Source: Terfezia claveryi
Taxonomy: Eukaryota; Ascomycota; Pezizomycetes; Pezizales; Pezizaceae
DNA: 64,000 nucleotides
NCBI GenBank assembly: GCA_015179025.1
Contig: WHUX01000044.1
Span: forward strand, 1 to 64,000
Direction of reading: 5' to 3'
Shown: piece by piece, positions 33,020 to 43,813 of the stretch
Numbering within the stretch: position 1 is the stretch's first letter
How the letters are laid out: each line of letters begins with the position of its first letter
The notes under the pieces: generated by a model
Told to the model about the DNA's origin: nothing
The model's database searches: none
Seen by the model: only the letters and a program-made list of their open reading frames with translations
Program-made: the position numbers and the translations under genes

Positions 33020-33955
33020 AAGCGGAATCCAGGCTTGCGCGTGCGGACACCCGATGGAGAACGGACAGAATATTACCTTCGATGTCCACGGTTTAGGTGA
33101 TGAGAGCTAACCTCCTGGGGAGCAAGCGCAATGGGAAGAGCTGGACAAGCCGGAGTGGAGGAAGGACGTCCCTCATGAGCTCCCCTAATACTGCGATTGG
33201 TCTCACCTTTTATGATAAGTCCTTCGGGTTTTTATGTTCCTTCAGGTTGGGGTGTTTCGGTTTATTTTTCTATTTTACGAAGATTCCTTACCCTCCGATT
33301 TACGGATTTCATTTCCGGGTCGAGTCTCCCTCCGGGTCATCGGAGACAAGTCCGTTACTGACATTATAGGGCCTCGATCCTAGCGTTGTTGTTCGGGTTG
33401 TTCTTCATTAGTTCGGTCTTACGATAGACTACCTTGTGCAGAGACTAGACTACCTTACGAGTTCCTTGTTTCCGTGTCTTCGGGTCAAGGCTCAGTCAGG
33501 CACTCCGATCTCGGGGCTCGATCACACTTTATGTACTTAGCGTCGGAGCTGAGAAACTTGAATGCAACACTTTGAAAGTCCCCCTGCTTTGCTGCCCCCT
33601 TAACAGTCAATTTGTGTTTTGTGGTAAGATAGGCAGACTTGGCTACACGATTGTTGACTTATTCTACCGTTGTGATTCACTTTTTAATAACAGCTCCTAT
33701 TCACCAGTTTTCCCAATATATATACAATACATATATATATATAAACAAGAAGGTGGGGGATAGAAGCAGGAAAAAAAAATAAAAGCCTTTTTTCTTGAAG
33801 GTACTCGGGATGAAAGAGAAAGTCATCCCCAGTAAAGCAGCCCCTACCCCTGGCAGATTAACTTGCCTCGACCCTGAATCCTCCCGGGTTTCTGGGTGGC
33901 TCCTCATGGTCCCCATATAGGAGTAATGAGTAGTTTAAAAAAAAAAAATTAAAGA
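33020..33955 (+). mobile_element. 5'-truncated LINE, degraded
   Basis: Starts within the ORF2 C-terminal zinc region (ACACGHPMENGQNITFDV) and keeps WEELDKPEWRKD. It then runs through a long altered 3' region to GGCAGATTAACTTGCCTCGA, CTCCTCATGGTCCCC and poly(A) near 33940-33950. About 270 bp at 33560-33840 do not match the other 3' UTR copies and may be a nested insertion. No target duplication found. Confidence 0.75.
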
Positions 33956-36475
33956 TTGTACTTGTGGGCATATTGGCGGTCTTGGTTCTTTCACTTCATT
34001 AGTTCTCTCGGTACCTGAATTAGCGCAACTACAATATATTATTCAAGTTTATGCAAGTAAGCGGGTACTTAGTGTAAGAGGCCTGTGAATCGAGATTCTT
34101 GCGAGTAAGGTCAACGCCGAGGTACTATCAGAGTCTAGTTATAGTCGGAGTGGATGGTGGGGGATTCGAACTGTTTATTAATTACGGCTCAAGCTAACCC
34201 GCTTGTGCTTACACAGTGCTCAATCAGGTTACAAGCAGTACCATTAGGTCAAGTTCGCAGCATATGCATGGGCATGAGACTCGTATTCGTACTCTGACAC
34301 CTATTTGACTGGTAAGGCTCAACAGAATAAACACTACAAAGAGCTCGTTTCACATAAATCAAAACGAGAAAATCCGATTAGAATCAAGATTCTGAATACG
34401 GTTAGAAGCAATCTGAAAAAAATTAAAAGTACGGTACGGTAGTTTTCTGTATGATGGAGTCATTCGTCTTTGCAGCACAAACTATGCTGCCAAAAGTCTC
34501 ATTCATCAGAGACGGCTACATGCATGAACTGGAATGATACGAATATCATCAAAGCACAATGCAGTCTATTGAGAAAGGCAGATTATATTCCTTCACCTCC
34601 GTAATCAGTGATCCATGGAATTTCCAGTGGGCAAAGCAGCCTCTCGATCCCCGCCCGATACGGTACTGGTTTCCTTACATAGATTACAAATATAATCAAG
34701 TAATTGCTTTTGAATCCGGGACGCGACTATAGTGTAGAAAAGGGATTGTCATCGAGTCGTAGACTAGACCCTTTCCTGTATTTTCATTCACCGCCGAACA
34801 AATGCCGGCTCCTAAATCTTCATCAATTAGTTCTTATACATCCAAGGCTCCCGAAACACACATCTAGGCGAGTATGACTCTGAATTTTCTGATGAAGCTA
34901 AATGCACAGACATTTCGAGGCTCAGTACCTAGTAGTCAATAATGGAGTGAGACGGGCACTTGTCTTCAGAGTTGTATTCTAATTTCTACTGTACTTTACG
35001 TATATCCGCTGCTTAGGAGCAACAAGGATCCTGAGTTGCACATTTAGCGGCTGCGAGGGGGAACGATGATGCAGAATATGCTACCTGGGTTCCCTTGGAA
35101 GTGAATCTGAAAATCAGTGTCTAGAGGAGGGAGTTGATTGCTTATGCAGAATATCAATTTGGATCCTGAAAACTTGCTATAGGATGGGAATCTGGGTCGC
35201 CCTGGGCTTTGGTCATAGTAGTCATGGGCTCTTTACAGTCATAGTCATAGGCCTAGGATCGTCGAAATCAAAAGAAACACGGAAGGCAAGGACACCAAAG
35301 AACCTCGGGGGTAGGCTGCTCCTTGAGTGCGCACTTTGGCGCTGCTCGCTCAGGATATTGCGTCCTATTTGAAACCGGCTGCTTCCACTAGCCCATTTCT
35401 GCCTATACAAAGGTATAGTTAAAACAATATATCGAAATATTTCCGGATGGGATTATCTGCGGTGGCTTTCGGCTTCTGCCACACTTTCCTCCACCTCAGC
35501 GCCAGTTACAGCCACAGTAGCAACTACTAGGGCTGCAAGTGCAATTTATCCGTGACGACAAAGTACCTTAAGTATGGTCAGTTGTGATCGCAGATCATGC
35601 GTGCAGAAGGCTACCTCAGAGGGGCACAATTAGTGACAGTGGGGTTCACGTACATCATAACGTTGTGCAATTTAATATCCGGTACCTATTGAATGTCATG
35701 AGCCCAACACCCAGACCTTGTCATACGGTAAATGTAAATATATTTATGTAACAACACTTCGCCAATTTTTCTCCGACTTAACCCTGCAAAAGCAATGAGC
35801 ATCTCCGAAAAAAAAAAAAATAGCCTTGTTCCCGAACATTCCGCGCGAACATCTGACGTCCCTACGCCTTGACCTCAAAATATCGTATACGCGCACAATT
35901 TTGACCACTCCTGTACCGTACGTCGGGCAGAGAAAGTGAAGTCTTAATGTCCCCTTTCTGGAGTAACTTGTTCCTTGGGCCCCATTCATACTTGCGATAT
36001 GTACAGCGAGGAGTGCACGATCGATCGGACTGGGACTGGCCGTTGAAAAATAGTAACCGGTGGTAACCCCTATAAGCTTTATCCGTCAACAGTCCAGAGT
36101 ACAACCGAATGGTACATGGGGTTGCCTGATCGGCCCCCCCTAGTGGAAGGCTGAGTTTCTAGAAATCATGTCATTCTTCAGGAGTTAGGCCGTTCATTCT
36201 TACTCACTCTTCGAAGGCAACGTTTAGAGCACGTAATAATTAGCAGGAACACACAGGAATATCAATCTGCACTCCTTGGAGCACTATTCTGTGAAATATA
36301 ACCGCTTGCAAACTTCGTCACCCGTTTTTTACCTAACGGTGCACCTACTCCGGATCACTGCCTAGGACTTAATACCCTTCCAGAACTTTACACTTAGGCC
36401 TTCACCTAGTCTGGTTGCCTTCACCGCAATATATTAATAAGACCTACTACGCCGCACCTTCCTTCCACTTGTAAC
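33956..36475. other. Intergenic, no gene supported
   Basis: Only short unsupported ORFs. A TAGTCTGGTTG half-site lies at about 36407-36418, close upstream of the next ATG. Confidence 0.5.
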
Positions 36476-37198
36476 ATGCCTTCCACTGCCTCTCTCTCCA
36501 TGGCTCACAGTCGACAAGCCACCTCCTCAATACTTAAGCCCAATTCACCAACCACCGTCAATAATCAGCCACAACAGTTCCTCCGCTCACGCTCCCCTTC
36601 CCCACGCCCACCCACACATCGCGCCACCAAAGCTTATGCCGTCATTGGCGCCACGGAATGTGGTATGGTTATTGGCCGCACGCCCTCCAAGTCTTTGAGA
36701 TCCGCTCATTCCACGTACAGTACCTCTGAAAGACCAGCGAGGTACATCTCCCCATTCATATCGACAAAATCTCGACCATCTCTATACCAGCGTGCTGTAT
36801 CCGACTGCCCCGGGACTTCAGCAGATAAGCGTGGTAGAAACCGGTCCCGGTCTGCAGCTGGAAGCCCCGTGGCTTCTGCTCCCTTGCTATCAACACCAAG
36901 CTATGCGGGAGCCATGATCCCACCATTTTCGGGCTATCAACGCCCCAAAGATGAAAAGAGCAGGGGGGATTCCGATACAAGTTCGAGGTGCTCCAGTAGG
37001 GCATCTACTATCCATTCCACTACAACCAGCAATCCATCCGGTAAGCGGAGCTTTGTAGCAAAGTTGAAGAGTGTTCTCAAGGGAGGTGAGACAACGGAAA
37101 CAAATACCAGTTATCTTATGCCAGAGGAAGCGAGAGACAGAGAGATTCGGATTAAGAAGGCATTCCATAGACACCCAATCTCCACCAGAGGGATCTAG
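36476..37198 (+). CDS. Single-exon gene for a Ser-rich, basic, probably disordered protein
   Basis: The 240-codon ORF starts at ATG 36476 (AACATGCCT) after a CT-rich leader. The protein is rich in Ser, Pro, Arg and Thr (RSRSPSPRPP, RCSSRASTIHSTTTS), with no signal peptide or membrane segment. A conserved-looking basic C-terminal stretch (GKRSFVAKLKSVLKGG, then EEARDREIRIKKAF) could be a short helix or a binding motif. The AVIGATECGMVIG segment is the only hydrophobic part. I do not recognise the family. Composition suggests a phosphorylated or scaffold-type protein. Both antisense ORFs over this gene are shadows. Confidence 0.65.
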   Translation: MPSTASLSMAHSRQATSSILKPNSPTTVNNQPQQFLRSRSPSPRPPTHRATKAYAVIGATECGMVIGRTPSKSLRSAHSTYSTSERPARYISPFISTKSRPSLYQRAVSDCPGTSADKRGRNRSRSAAGSPVASAPLLSTPSYAGAMIPPFSGYQRPKDEKSRGDSDTSSRCSSRASTIHSTTTSNPSGKRSFVAKLKSVLKGGETTETNTSYLMPEEARDREIRIKKAFHRHPISTRGI

Positions 37199-39232
37199 GC
37201 CTCATTTTCCAGTTGTCAAGTTCACATCCATATCGCCATTTAGGAATTTCTACTTTTATTTTTATTTTTTCTTCCACAGTTTACGTCATCGGGGCTGCGC
37301 ATGCTAATCATGTTTGCACTTTCTGGATATCGGTCACGATAGAAGTAAAAGTTCAGGGGAAAAGTCTGTAATTTATTGGGTGTGTTGGTGTTTCCTTGGT
37401 GTTTTTTGCGTTTGGTTGAATTTTGGGAGGGTGGCATCTTCATAAATTTATATAGCATGTTTCTGTGTTCCGGAAGTGACGAAGCTTTTGTCCTGAGCTT
37501 TTTCTAGGCGTTTCTTAGCCCTGTTGTGTGGCATTTAATTTGGTGTGCACGATTTTACTTTGCTATAAAGTTCCTCATAATGGTAACCTTGAAGGATCAC
37601 AAACACATAAATATGTATATATGTTCTGGGCCGCTCGGCCGCCCGCGGGCAGCATACCCTCTGTGCCGGTCGTGGGCAATTAATATAATTCCTCAATTTG
37701 GTAAATGTGAATCGAACAAAACATTCTGCTACACTTAAAAAACACCCTATGAAGGTATTTTTGACTACCTCATCTACATCACATACTCTTCCTGTTGATT
37801 AGAGGGAGACAGTAAACATTAAACAAGAGGAGAATTCCAGAAAATTTACCTCAAGTTCTTCAAATAATAAAGTACATGCAGTACATGCTTGTATAGTTAA
37901 CAGCTTATTACTTTTATCTTTAATGAATAGAATGGGGAGGAGAATACTATTTTTTTTTTTTTATAGTCTATATACTGATTTGACTTAAGGTCATATGGCA
38001 GTCCTATTTCCTCATCTTAAAAGACTTAGTACACCCACGGAATAATGGGCTTAAATAAACAGTTTCTTCCACTACTATACCTTTTCCTAGCCCTCTCCTT
38101 AACTTAAATGAACTCTTGTAAGTGTGGGTCAAGTTAGTAGAGGTGTTCCTGAGTTGAACACAGCTCTACCAACGAGGTTGGGCAGCTAAGCACGCCGTCC
38201 AGGTCCTATACAGGAGTCTTAGAAGGTAGTTAACTGTTGGTATGTTTATGGGGGAGTTCGGGAGGTTCATGGAGATCTGGAAACAAGAATATTACCGGTG
38301 TAGCTTGTATATTCTGATGTTGCTCGACTAGATGGTACTGAAAGAGATCCTGTCCTATCTAGAGGCCGCGGAAATCTGGTCTTTAATAGACACTAGATTT
38401 CTAAGGCTATGAGTCCAACTGAACTCATGTAAAGAAATCATCAAGACTTCTAAAGTTATAATGATACCTGATTATAATAGATACAAGATGGCTCATTCTA
38501 TATACGTTCTGTATTATAGATGACTCTGAATAAGTTACAATTGTAGCCAAGGCTGCCTATCTTCCCACAAGTAGTAACCATACAAGGGAAGATCAAAAAC
38601 AATTGACAAAGACTACGGTATTATTCACCAGTTTTCCTGGTAGTCTGGTTGGCACAACCCTCGGTAAGAGTATTATGTCAACCAGACTATTTCCCGGTAT
38701 GGGCTCTCCTAGCTTTCTGAGGTTAACGTTGTTTCTAGCCTTTTAGATCTACCTCATCATGTATTAGAAATGTGACATCGCTACAGGGATGTTTATAGCT
38801 ATTATCCTGACTTCGTAATGGTCTCTTTTAGAGTAGAGGTTCTGCTTGTGCCAACCAGACTAGGGTTCTGCATGGATTCATCATATGTAGAGTATTGTGG
38901 TTCCGACAAACATCCGGATCGACCTGATTTTCCGTCCTTGGCACTCGGTTTCTCGGTCTATTGCAAGCGCTCGCAACCGCACGGCGAGTAAAACACCGGT
39001 ACCCCCACCATGCGTGCGGCGAGTGAAACAACTGGACAGAAATTGTAGCTAATAATGCACACAACCCCAATATATTCGCCATTCAGTGAAGTCTCGCTGT
39101 CTAAGTTACATAACGCAGTAGAATATCAACTTAAGCTCCCGTCCTGTGTCCTCATGACTAATCACCCTGTTTGCCACTATCACGTGTTCTGCACTTGCTA
39201 TGACAGCGAAGTTGGTGGTCGCCGGCGACCAC
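37199..39232. other. Intergenic with mini-element copies
   Basis: No supported gene. Half-sites of the TAGTCTGGTTGGCACAA family lie at 38641, 38678-38689 (inverted) and 38845-38862 (inverted). The first two form a 50-bp inverted pair. Poly(T) runs occur near 37950. Confidence 0.5.
38641..38690. repeat. 50-bp inverted pair of the TAGTCTGGTTGGCACAA family
   Basis: TAGTCTGGTTGGCACAAC is followed 20 bp later by TATGTCAACCAGACTA, giving a short foldback like the one at 13923-13968. Confidence 0.7.
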
Positions 39233-40823
39233 TTATATTTTTACATTAAAAAAGGCCAGTGCAAAATTCGCTGCCTTCTGACCAAATGGTGATTCGGGAA
39301 CACGAGGTTCAGAATCTGAATGGGGCTCCCGGGTTGCCTTGCACCTGATCTCTTCAATGCAGCTATTGATGTGGTCTTCTACCTCCCGGCTGATCTCCAG
39401 TGGCACCAAAGGTGGGAGCCTCCAACCGGAGATGTTCTTGCCATGGTGGGTTGATACCATAATTGTGATATTCGGATACAGCTTCTTGACCGAACCCATG
39501 AAGACCTCACAAAGATTGCAGAGAGACTTCGATACGCCAACTTCTAGAGTCATGAAGGGAGAAGTTCCTTGTTGAACAAGATCGTCGACAATCTTCATTA
39601 TCAAAGTACACTCACAGTGCACACTCCGTGTGATAGTATTCTGCTGAGAAAGTGGTTGCGGGAGTGAGGGGAATTGGATTCTTAAGTTCGTCTCGGTCGG
39701 TCCTTCTATGTGTCGGTTTCGCGCCCATTGTTCAACTATTTCAACACTCGTCTTCTCAATAACGATTCTATCGGGAGGCGGCGGAGGAACCTACAAAATC
39801 TATCAGACAGTGCAAAAACCGTAGTCTGCTAACCAGACTACAAAAATTGGTAATTTCAGTACGTACTTCCTGTATAACCAAGGTTTGGAGGACCTGGGGG
39901 GGGAGTCGGTCGACTTCTCCAACTAGTTGTATAACTGCTCCCATATAGTCACCTAGCTTACGAATGCGCCTTAACAGTTTTTGATCGATCAAGAGATTTA
40001 TATACAAAGAAATTCCAATTGAGTGGGCACTGATTATTGCATCCTGCAAGAATTTCGGGTCCTCTAAATGCTGGGCAGGACTCAGATAGTCTAACCAAGA
40101 GATGAGTCTGTTTCTCAAGGACTGTTCGGGGTCAATTCTCAGTTGTGCTTTGAGTTCTTCCACCAGCTCGAGGGGAAGGCGGTCTTCGGAGTGGATTCCC
40201 CGATTTGTTGAGAGTTCTCTAACTCTCCGCAACACTTTCGATATGCGAGACTTTATCTTCTTTTGACACTTGTCAACTATAGCAGCTATTAAATTCGCAT
40301 AGCGATCGCCAACACTCTTGTTGGTCTCAGAAGCGTAATTGAAAAGCTCACGAACATACTGATTCTCACTGTCGGTGAAAGGTCTATTCTTGCTGTAGAA
40401 AAATTTCATAGATCCATTCGTTCTCAACATGGTTACCGCCACATCAGACTTTGCTTCGCTGACGAGCAATAACGCAAGTAGATCCAAGAGAACCAGGTGT
40501 TTTGACTTTTTGGCAGGGTGCCATCGGCTGCTGTCCAGTTCAGAACTCACGGACATAGCCCGATTTTCTTCATCATTGTCCTCTTCATTTTCGCTGTTAT
40601 TCTCATCAACATCGGTGTCATCGTCGATTACACTGGCATCGGCGTCGGCATTTGTGAGCGTTTTTGTTGGCGACGGTTCGGTAATATTGTCGAGAGAAGC
40701 AGACAAGTGATCCGTAGAAGGGGGTGGAGGCGACAACGGTCGGCAGACAGTGTTATAGTTGATTTGAGAGATAGCAAATATCATCTCGTCGAGAGTCGGG
40801 GGAACTTCGTTAGTCACGGACAT
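39233..40823 (-). CDS. OTT_1508-like (nucleic acid/nucleotide) deaminase family protein, two exons
   Basis: Minus-strand exon 1 is 40823-39867 and exon 2 is 39790-39233. The 76-bp intron (39791-39866, GTACGT to TGTAG) is phase 0, giving 504 residues. The N-terminal part has an acidic stretch (DDDTDVDENNSENEEDNDEEN) and a helical region (KKIKSRISKVLRRVREL). The C-terminal domain shows the deaminase signature: HCE (VHCECTLIMKI), then SKSLCNLCEVF (CxxC), then STHHGKNISGWRLPPL. In this family, found in many filamentous fungi, His and the two Cys are predicted to bind zinc and Glu to be catalytic. The substrate is not known. The start was chosen as the first ATG in frame; upstream codons are open but lack ATG. 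The intron contains a TAGTCTG...CAGACTA palindrome of the mini-element type. Confidence 0.8.
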
Positions 40824-41355
40824 CGTTGTTGATATGATGGTGATTGACGCGGGAGCTTCAGAGCTATCAGAGCGATGAAAGGGCAAAAACCCAATGAGAG
40901 TAGACGAGCTTGCTGCAGACGCAAAGCACAACAGAGGAGGAAAACTGAAATATAATGATCAAATTACTGTATTGTTGTTGAGTGAGTTGTCTAGAGGCAC
41001 GCAGACACCGATGGCGGTCACACACCGGTGACGGACTACCAAAAGGATGGGGGCTTATGTAACATCGGAGCTTATGTATGTAACATGGGAGCTTATGTAA
41101 CAATTCAACCGAAGAGCCTCAAGGAAGTTTGCGGTTGCAACATCTATCAACAAGAATTACATCTCGTTAAAATATTCAAGACATTCTTGAATACGGACTT
41201 AGACAATTCTTTCTTTTACTATTCATAAAAACGAATATTGTTACGGATATTTGTCATCGGAACGAAGTTATTGAATCAACGAGATCAACAACAAAACACA
41301 ACAACAATGTCGAGTTCATCAGGGGAAATGGGAACTCAGAAAATCAGTCAGTCTG
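40824..41355. other. Upstream region of the deaminase gene
   Basis: Contains a short GGAGCTTATGTAACAT tandem repeat (41045-41100) and no supported gene. Confidence 0.45.
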
Positions 41356-42760
41356 ACAGAGGATGGTGATGAGCTTAGCTGCCTAATTCTAGTTCTTCCT
41401 ATGGACATAGATGATGATTCTCCAAGATGATCTCACAGTAATCATGGAGATATCAAATTGGGAAGGCAGTTATTCTGCCATCTATCCAGATATATCTTCT
41501 TCTGCTTCTCCTCCTCCTTCTTCTTCTTTTCCTTTTCTCCACCCCCCATTATTATCTATCACTGTCCTTACATGACTTTTTATATAATTTACATCTACAT
41601 CAAAAAATGTGAGTGTTTCACTGTTCATTTACAAGGTATTCAGGCTTTGCGTAAAGCTGCTAATAGGAAATAGGACCGATTGGGCAATTGTGCTAGGAGA
41701 TATTCTCCTGGCATATGCTATGACGCTACTATATAAGTTCATTATCCAACCAGGAGGGTAATGAAGGCCATCTAGGACTATAAAAATACAAAATAAAAAA
41801 ATAAAATAAAACAAGGCGAGGGGAGCTTTAAGGACCCTTGCAAAATGTGGAGGGGTGGGGCCATATTTGTCAATAGCCCTTGGGCAGCGGATGATCATGA
41901 GGTTAGTGCCCTATGTCCGGTTGTTTGTATAGGCATACATAGCTGACGGCTCTCTCAGGTACTCCTGGAACCATGGATATTGAGTTCTCTAAGGCAACAA
42001 TCAGATAGAGGATGATGGTGAGATCAACTGCCCTATGTTTGGTGATATCAATGGCATAGCTAATGGCCCTCCTAGGCACTCCTGGATCCAACTACGTCTA
42101 GTTCTCTCCTATGCAGCAGTCCAACAGAGGACGGTGGTGATATTAGCTGCCTATGTCTAGTTTTTCCTATAAACATAGCTGATGGCTCTCCAAAATACTG
42201 TTGGAACGCACGTCCGGCACACCCGGCACACCCGCGCTGCGGATCACCTGTTACCCTGAATTATCAGGATATCCGGCGAAGTCATCTACCAACGTCATCG
42301 CTCTACATATGTCATTATTATCACACTGATATTATCATTGCTATATCATTGCATACGTATGTTTGGGTTGATCATGTTGATCGTTGTCGCTCGCTCATTT
42401 CTTGTATTTTCTTACAATTCATGCGTTCTATTACCCTGAACTTTCGTGTATATAGACACCGTTCCGGAACTGTATTTTTCTAAATAATTAAGCAAGTCTT
42501 CAATTCGCATCGTTCTCACTCGCATTATTAATCTTAGTTCTATTACCCACTTCGCGTATTACCATCCAATACAGTAGGCATATTACTAGAGATCTGCTGT
42601 GCACCCGTGCTCACCGCTGCCGCTACCGCCGCCGCCGCCGCTGCCTCGCTAGGACCACTTCCGCTGCCTAACAAGATATCCCCACATATTTTTTGTTAAG
42701 TACTCCTGGATCTAACGAGGTTGGTTCTCTCAGCCAACAGTAGATCAGGTGTAGACACAT
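41356..42760 (+). repeat. Degenerate tandem repeat of ~120 bp, at least four copies
   Basis: Units starting near 41360, 41888, 42009 and 42127 share GAGGATG(A/G)TGGTGA, AGCTGCC(C)TATGTCTAG, CATAGCTGATGGCTCTC and TACTCCTGGATC. The last three are contiguous at 118-121 bp spacing. The fourth is cut by an insertion after GGCTCTCCAAAATAC and resumes at TACTCCTGGATC 42701. Confidence 0.75.
42199..42700. mobile_element. Probable solo LTR interrupting the 120-bp repeat
   Basis: About 500 bp beginning TGTTGGAACGCACG breaks a repeat unit between AAAATAC and (A)GTACTCC, so TAC is present on both sides. TGTTGGA is a common LTR start. The right end is unclear: an alternative end at 42568 (CCATCCA) gives an ATAC/ATAC duplication (42195-42198, 42569-42572). 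The interior holds a (GCC)n microsatellite at 42617-42645 and no ORF. Confidence 0.5.
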
Positions 42761-43694
42761 GAGGTAACGGTTTCACCATGTCTAGGCTGAAGTGGGGTTG
42801 ATTATACCCCGTCAGGTGGACTAGCACAACCCTAATTTCCCTACATGCCACTGCCAATAGGCTATGCGGTAGCTGCCACTAGCACACGATGCACACCTCT
42901 CAAGTCTGAAGGACATAGAATTTTTAATCACAACACAAGTCAACAAAACTCATGAACTGCAATCTAGGTGAGAGAATTGCCACGCCTACGACATTTGCAT
43001 GCGTAACTAACCTATCTTACAGAGTTCTTCAGCAATGTCAACAATGTGATACCTCCAATATCGACACTTCCATGGCTTCAATGTCGATGCTTTTTATGGC
43101 TCCGATATCTACACTTCCATACCGCTTCTCAACGCAGTTCAGCTTTCTCACTGTGCCCTTCTGGTAAGCTTTCTTCGGGATGGAGACATCTTCGGTTGTC
43201 AGGAGGGTCTGATAATGGGTTGCACTCCTGCCAGGGCGAGCTTGATTGAAGGTATCGAAAACCGGACTAAGTAGTCATGCCGCCTGCAGGTCTGGGTTGG
43301 TGTTGGCACTGTAGACATGATGGCGATGTTGTCGATTTCTGTTCAGCAAGGAGGCAAATGACCGTATATATGTATATACATTTGACTACCCAGCACAGCT
43401 GGTGTTTGGGATCCAAGTCAGACTTCAAATATGAGGCTACTCCGAAATTTTTGTCTGCAGCACTTCGTGTCAAGGGCTCGCCTCTGCTGCCTGTTGGCAT
43501 CGTGGAGTCTCGATCTAAAAATGATAACCAGACTAAAAATGGTGTGGTAGGGAGACTGCCAAGATAGGACTAGCTAGCTTAATTACAAAGTAGACTGGGA
43601 GATACCAGAAAAGGTATGGGCCAAAAAAGGACTACCTGTGTGATTGAACGATACAGTACCGAACAAGCCAAAAATTCCAAATACCCATTGCGTG
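42761..43694. other. Intergenic, no gene supported
   Basis: ORFs at 42952-43249 are driven by two imperfect copies of a short word (TCGACACTTCCATGGCT / TCTACACTTCCATACCG) and have no family. Nothing else was identified. Confidence 0.45.
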
Positions 43695-43813
43695 CTGCGG
43701 TGGGAGACTTTCCCGCGTGGTCACCCACCGCAGTACTAGCCTGGCGATCTGAAGTTTAGATAAGGCAGAGCGGACGGGATGCCTCGTTGTCTTCAGTCTA
43801 TGGTCGTAGATGT
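43695..43813 (-). rRNA. 5S rRNA gene or 5S-derived sequence
   Basis: On the minus strand the sequence starts ACATCTACGACCATAG and continues with ATCCCGTCCGCTCTGCC and GGCTAGTACTGCGGTGGGTG ACC. These are the conserved 5' stem, loop A/helix III segment and the internal C-box region of fungal 5S. The order and spacing fit a ~119-nt gene. The 3' end (CAGCACGCAATGG) does not pair well with the 5' stem, so it may be a pseudogene. Dispersed single 5S copies are normal in filamentous ascomycetes. No clear poly(T) terminator follows directly. Confidence 0.7.

Noticed and set aside
34140..34175. Possible tRNA T-loop (GATTCGAAC on plus, AGTTCGAAT on minus)
   Set aside because: The T-stem does not pair and no acceptor or D-arm can be built. 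No tRNA gene was found anywhere in the window.
37621..37690. Similarity between 37621-37690 and 44612-44680 (GGGCCGCTCG, GGCAATT)
   Set aside because: Too short and too diverged to define a repeat without a search.
42952..43249. Short ORFs with repeated SIDTS/ISTLP words
   Set aside because: They derive from short duplicated DNA words and have no start context or family.
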